In this document: positions 61,071 to 64,000 of the stretch, one piece after another
How the letters are laid out: each line of letters opens with the position of its first letter
How positions within the stretch are numbered: position 1 is the first letter of the stretch
NCBI RefSeq assembly: GCF_037104765.1
Contig: NZ_JBAWSY010000002.1
Location: 1-64,000, forward strand
Length of the DNA stretch: 64,000 nucleotides
DNA from: Psychrobacillus mangrovi
Lineage (GTDB): Bacteria; Bacillota; Bacilli; Bacillales_A; Planococcaceae
Reading direction: 5' to 3'
Notes under the pieces: model-generated
Databases searched by the model: none
What the model was told of the DNA's origin: nothing
The model's input: only the letters and a program-made list of their open reading frames with translations
Program-made: the position numbers and the translations under genes

Positions 61071-62430
61071 TTGTAGCTTCCTTTTCTTTCTTATCTTTAA
61101 AGGCATTTTTATTAAAAATAATAAATAAAACGAATAATATGGTTAACCAGATTCCGCCTCGTATTAGAGTCATCAATGAACTGATGAAAGATCCATATAG
61201 AATCCCTACTATACTAATAAATCCCAATATAGGAAACAACGGAAATAACGGCTGCTTCCAAGATAATTTACTAATCTCTTCTTTACACTTAACTCGATAT
61301 ATAACCCCAGCAATCAGCGCAAGGAACCAAGAGAATAACCATGCAATTACTAACTGATTTGATAACTCAATATAAATAAAATCTGGATTGATTTGACCAA
61401 TCAAAATTAATACAATAGTAGCCGCCCATATCACAATAATTGCGTTTACTGGTGTATAAGTTTTAGGATGAATAGTTCCCAAAAATTTTGGAAGCATTCC
61501 TTCTCGTGCCTGTTGATAGAAAATACGAGATGTAGCATAAATTGTTCCCATTAAAATAGTAGTTGCAGCAGCAATCCATGCAGCAGTATTCATGATAAAC
61601 GCACCTGCTACTCCAAATACTTTTCCAGCGGCTACAGTAAATGGAGAACTTTCTATTGTAACTTGATTCCAAGGGATGATACCTTGTAGGACAAAATGTG
61701 CGAACGAATAAATCGCTATAAAAGTTATGCTTGACCAAATTAATCCTCTTGGTAAATCTCTTTCTGGATTAATTGCTTCTGCACCTGCGGTTACTAGTGT
61801 CAGTGCTCCTAAATAAGCATATGTTCCAAGCGGAATTGCTCCGAAGAATCCTTCTAAACCATGTGGCATAAACGGTGTAAAGTTATTAAAATCTACTTCT
61901 TTAAAACCAAGAATTGCAAATAAAACCATTACCCCTACTAATGCAAGGACTAAATATAACTGCGTACGAGCTGCTATCACTGTACCTAACATATTAATAC
62001 CAGCAAATATAGTAATAAATAAAATAGCAAAGAAAGCTGGCCACCACTCACCTGTCAAATTAGGAAAGTACCACATAGTGATTTTTCCTAGAGCAAGACC
62101 TACACTCCCCCCTGCAATAATCCATCCAATAGCAAACGTAATACCAGCTAAGAAACCCCACGATTTACCCATAAATCTCTCTACCCACATGGACATAGCC
62201 CCGGCATTTGGCATTGCAACTGCCATTTCAGTTAACGCAATAATTAGAAACAACTGAGAAAAACCTGCGAGCATATACGATACTATAGAACTCGGTCCTG
62301 CAATCGCTATTCCTTGGCCCATCAATAAAAAGATTCCATCACCGACAACCGCTCCAACCCCTAAAGCCCAAATATGCCAAAACTTCAATGTTCTTTTAGG
62401 CTCTAAGTCTAACGTTAGTTTTTGACTCAT
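61048..62430 (-). CDS. APC family amino acid/amine permease
   Basis: 460 residues, 12 membrane segments, with GVGAVVGDGIFLLMGQG near 25 and TAGAEAINPERDLPRG near 215, the APC substrate motifs (here G-D-G-I-F where G-T-G-I-F is usual). Second gene of the operon, overlapping the M20 gene. It likely imports the amine, amino acid or amide that the operon degrades. Confidence 0.85.
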   Translation of the reverse strand: MSQKLTLDLEPKRTLKFWHIWALGVGAVVGDGIFLLMGQGIAIAGPSSIVSYMLAGFSQLFLIIALTEMAVAMPNAGAMSMWVERFMGKSWGFLAGITFAIGWIIAGGSVGLALGKITMWYFPNLTGEWWPAFFAILFITIFAGINMLGTVIAARTQLYLVLALVGVMVLFAILGFKEVDFNNFTPFMPHGLEGFFGAIPLGTYAYLGALTLVTAGAEAINPERDLPRGLIWSSITFIAIYSFAHFVLQGIIPWNQVTIESSPFTVAAGKVFGVAGAFIMNTAAWIAAATTILMGTIYATSRIFYQQAREGMLPKFLGTIHPKTYTPVNAIIVIWAATIVLILIGQINPDFIYIELSNQLVIAWLFSWFLALIAGVIYRVKCKEEISKLSWKQPLFPLFPILGFISIVGILYGSFISSLMTLIRGGIWLTILFVLFIIFNKNAFKDKKEKEATNESTNFN

Positions 62431-62449
62431 TTCTTATCCCCCTAGTACT

Positions 62450-63607
62450 TTATAATTTTATTTGATAAGCTTCTTCAAAATTTTTGTATAAAATCATTTC
62501 CCCGATGTATCGCGCCTTTTCAGCACTCATATAATCTTTTTCCACCCAGCCATTTAATACACGTTCAAAACATTCGATGAACAGCTTAACTCCCATCCAA
62601 TTCATTTCTGGAACAGTAAATGCATCGGAACCGTACATTACTTTGTCAAAAGGAGCCAACTCCAGAACTTGTGAAATAATTCGCTCCACCCCATGACCTG
62701 TAAATGGATTTTGCAAGGAGATATCCATATAAACATTTGGAAGAATACTAACAATAAAAGCTGCTTCTTCCATCCACGGATACCCTCCATGCACTAAATG
62801 AACCTTCGTATTTTTATACTTTTCTTTTCGAAGTGTATCTAGCAAGAAACTTGGGCTAGCTTTCGTCATGACAACTTCTCCATCGCCGATTCCCGTATGA
62901 ATATGCATAAACTTATCCGCTTTTGTACACGCTTCCATCGCTATGTGAAAGCAGTAATCTCTAAATGCTTTAGCTGGAGAACGATCATTTTCCAGAAATT
63001 CTTGATATGCTTTTTCCGCATCTTCTTTGTTCATCTCTTGAACTTCAAGCCCGCTACGATACGCAATAATTGTTTTTAGACCAACTACTTCTTCCTTACT
63101 CAAATCCCGGGTCAATTGATTTTGATATTTTTCCATAAAATCGTCAAACGACAGATTTTGCTTTCCAAGAGAAGTCATTACTGGTTCAATTCGACTTATC
63201 TCCCAAACCTGTGTTCCGCAAAGTTTTTCAAACTCTTTTCGATTTAAAGGTGGTTGAGGATAACCAAAATCCATAATGGTTCCAACTAGATTTACATCTT
63301 CAAACAATTCTATTGAATAAGCGCTATAATCTTTTGCTTTTTTATTACGAATATCCACAATAGACTTCAGATCTTCTTCACATCCATAGTAGTTGGACAT
63401 ACTTCTAAGGAGTAGTTGAATCCACATATTTGACCCTGGATAAGGCTGGTGCTTCTCAATCCTATCAATGCTTGAAAACATTTCTGGAATAACAGAAAGA
63501 GATAACTTTCTTAAAAAACTAACCGGTGTTTCCAACTCTTTACTAGCCGAAAATGGGTGTGCATGTACATCCACTACTTTGATTCCACTTAAACTAACTT
63601 TTCCCAC
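62450..63607 (-). CDS. TIM-barrel amidohydrolase (FluG N-terminal-like)
   Basis: 385 residues of the amidohydrolase-2 family. Metal motifs DVHAHPF at 14-20, MHIHTGIGDG near 232, VHLVHGGYPW near 270 and MYGSDA near 330. The spacing and the HTGxGD / H..YPW / PNVYMDISL sequence resemble the N-terminal half of fungal FluG and bacterial relatives found next to GS-like genes. First gene of the operon, with AAGGAGG upstream and 178 bases from the divergent PAS regulator. Probably hydrolyses a gamma-glutamyl or amide intermediate made by the GS-like partner. Confidence 0.8.
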   Translation of the reverse strand: MGKVSLSGIKVVDVHAHPFSASKELETPVSFLRKLSLSVIPEMFSSIDRIEKHQPYPGSNMWIQLLLRSMSNYYGCEEDLKSIVDIRNKKAKDYSAYSIELFEDVNLVGTIMDFGYPQPPLNRKEFEKLCGTQVWEISRIEPVMTSLGKQNLSFDDFMEKYQNQLTRDLSKEEVVGLKTIIAYRSGLEVQEMNKEDAEKAYQEFLENDRSPAKAFRDYCFHIAMEACTKADKFMHIHTGIGDGEVVMTKASPSFLLDTLRKEKYKNTKVHLVHGGYPWMEEAAFIVSILPNVYMDISLQNPFTGHGVERIISQVLELAPFDKVMYGSDAFTVPEMNWMGVKLFIECFERVLNGWVEKDYMSAEKARYIGEMILYKNFEEAYQIKL

Positions 63608-63785
63608 TAATATTTTCCTCCTTACTATTTACGAAAAAAATTTTGCGAAAAATATCTTTCTTCACTTAATAAAATTTGTAAAAAATACTGTACAACTAAA
63701 TTATTAAGTATGATAGACTCGATTATAAGATTATTCAGAGTTTATAGACAACTAGTCGAAAGAAATTTTTCGGAGGTGACAAAAA

Positions 63786-64000
63786 TTGAAACATCTCTCA
63801 ACAAATATTGGTTTTGAAAAGATCGCTCCTTCCCTTTTTGAAGGGGTTATTATTGCGGATCTGGAGGGTTTTATAACATCGGTAAATAAAGCAGTTCTTG
63901 ATTATTTTCCAAAACTAACAAAAAGTGATTTGATCGGAAAACCACTTAATTTCCTCATTCATTCGAAAGACTTAGATTTATTTATGGTAAACAAACAAGA
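63786..64000 (+). CDS. PAS-domain regulator, N-terminal part (cut by window end)
   Basis: At least 71 residues, open to the window end. TTG 63786 with GGAGGTGA seven bases upstream. The start (GFEKIAPSLFEGVIIADLEG, then FITSVNKAVLDYF and LIGKPLNFLIHS) is a PAS domain. Many such proteins continue into a sigma-54 activator or kinase; this cannot be seen here. No -24/-12 promoter is evident in the divergent operon's leader. It likely controls the FluG-type operon. Confidence 0.7.
   Translation, partial: MKHLSTNIGFEKIAPSLFEGVIIADLEGFITSVNKAVLDYFPKLTKSDLIGKPLNFLIHSKDLDLFMVNKQ

Noticed and set aside
63608..63785. Sigma-54 promoter for the FluG-type operon
   Set aside because: No TGGCAC...TTGC element is found on the minus strand, although PAS regulators of this kind often work with sigma-54.

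Overview
The window reads as a chromosomal segment of a low-GC, cold-environment Bacillales bacterium, most like the Psychrobacillus/Sporosarcina/Planococcaceae group. The basis is AT-rich DNA, strong AGGAGG-type ribosome sites, Bacillus-type genes (ykuUV, ytxJ, lytH, an exu-type locus), a bacillithiol-linked redox protein and a pre-pro-subtilisin resembling the Antarctic Bacillus enzymes S39/S41. The genus is inference. No rRNA, tRNA, CRISPR array, insertion sequence or phage was seen. Two 10-N assembly gaps are present (28116-28125 and 37054-37063).

Layout. 0.1-5.7 kb: a four-gene operon for an arginine-like compound (amidinotransferase, DDAH-like hydrolase, permease, RocB-like M20 hydrolase), divergent from an IclR regulator, with a sigma-A promoter and a 15-bp palindrome between them. 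5.9-25.3 kb: a type VIIb secretion (ESX/Ess/Yuk) island on the minus strand. Its core is esxA-esaB-essB-essC-esaA-essA. The cargo region follows: YwqH-like and YwqI-like helpers, an LXG toxin, one intact and two broken copies of a membrane immunity gene, two DUF5085-type proteins, a second LXG toxin, two paralogous membrane proteins around an adaptor-like protein, and a HEAT-repeat protein. 26-44 kb: mixed housekeeping and accessory genes (acyl-CoA synthetase, a secreted beta-propeller protein, TetR, an MscS-type TM-repeat protein, an RsbR-like STAS protein with YtxJ, lytH, ykuUV, a GMC oxidoreductase pair and others).

44.8-53.6 kb: a sugar-acid locus matching the B. subtilis exu region (yjmC, yjmD, uxuA, uxuB and a LacI/ExuR-like regulator). 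It carries a TRAP transporter, and uxuA and a 2-keto-3-deoxygluconate kinase gene are decayed remnants. hxlA- and hxlB-like genes sit at its two ends. 53.9-56.7 kb: an RRNPP (NprR-like) quorum-sensing regulator translationally coupled to a 46-residue pro-peptide gene, divergent from a secreted subtilisin. 57.9-58.5 kb: a gene relic bounded by two related hairpins. 58.5-63.6 kb: an operon with separate homologues of the two halves of fungal FluG (amidohydrolase and glutamine-synthetase-like enzyme) plus a permease and an M20 amidohydrolase, divergent from a PAS-domain regulator cut by the window end.

A family of dispersed palindromes with core TGGTGCC-A/T-GGCACC occurs about a dozen times between genes in the first 44 kb and not in the last 20 kb. 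Both assembly gaps lie inside members of this family. The items most worth following are the LXG toxin/immunity arrays, the coupled regulator-peptide-protease unit, the sugar-acid locus that lost uxuA and kdgK but kept hxlAB-like genes, and the split-FluG operon.
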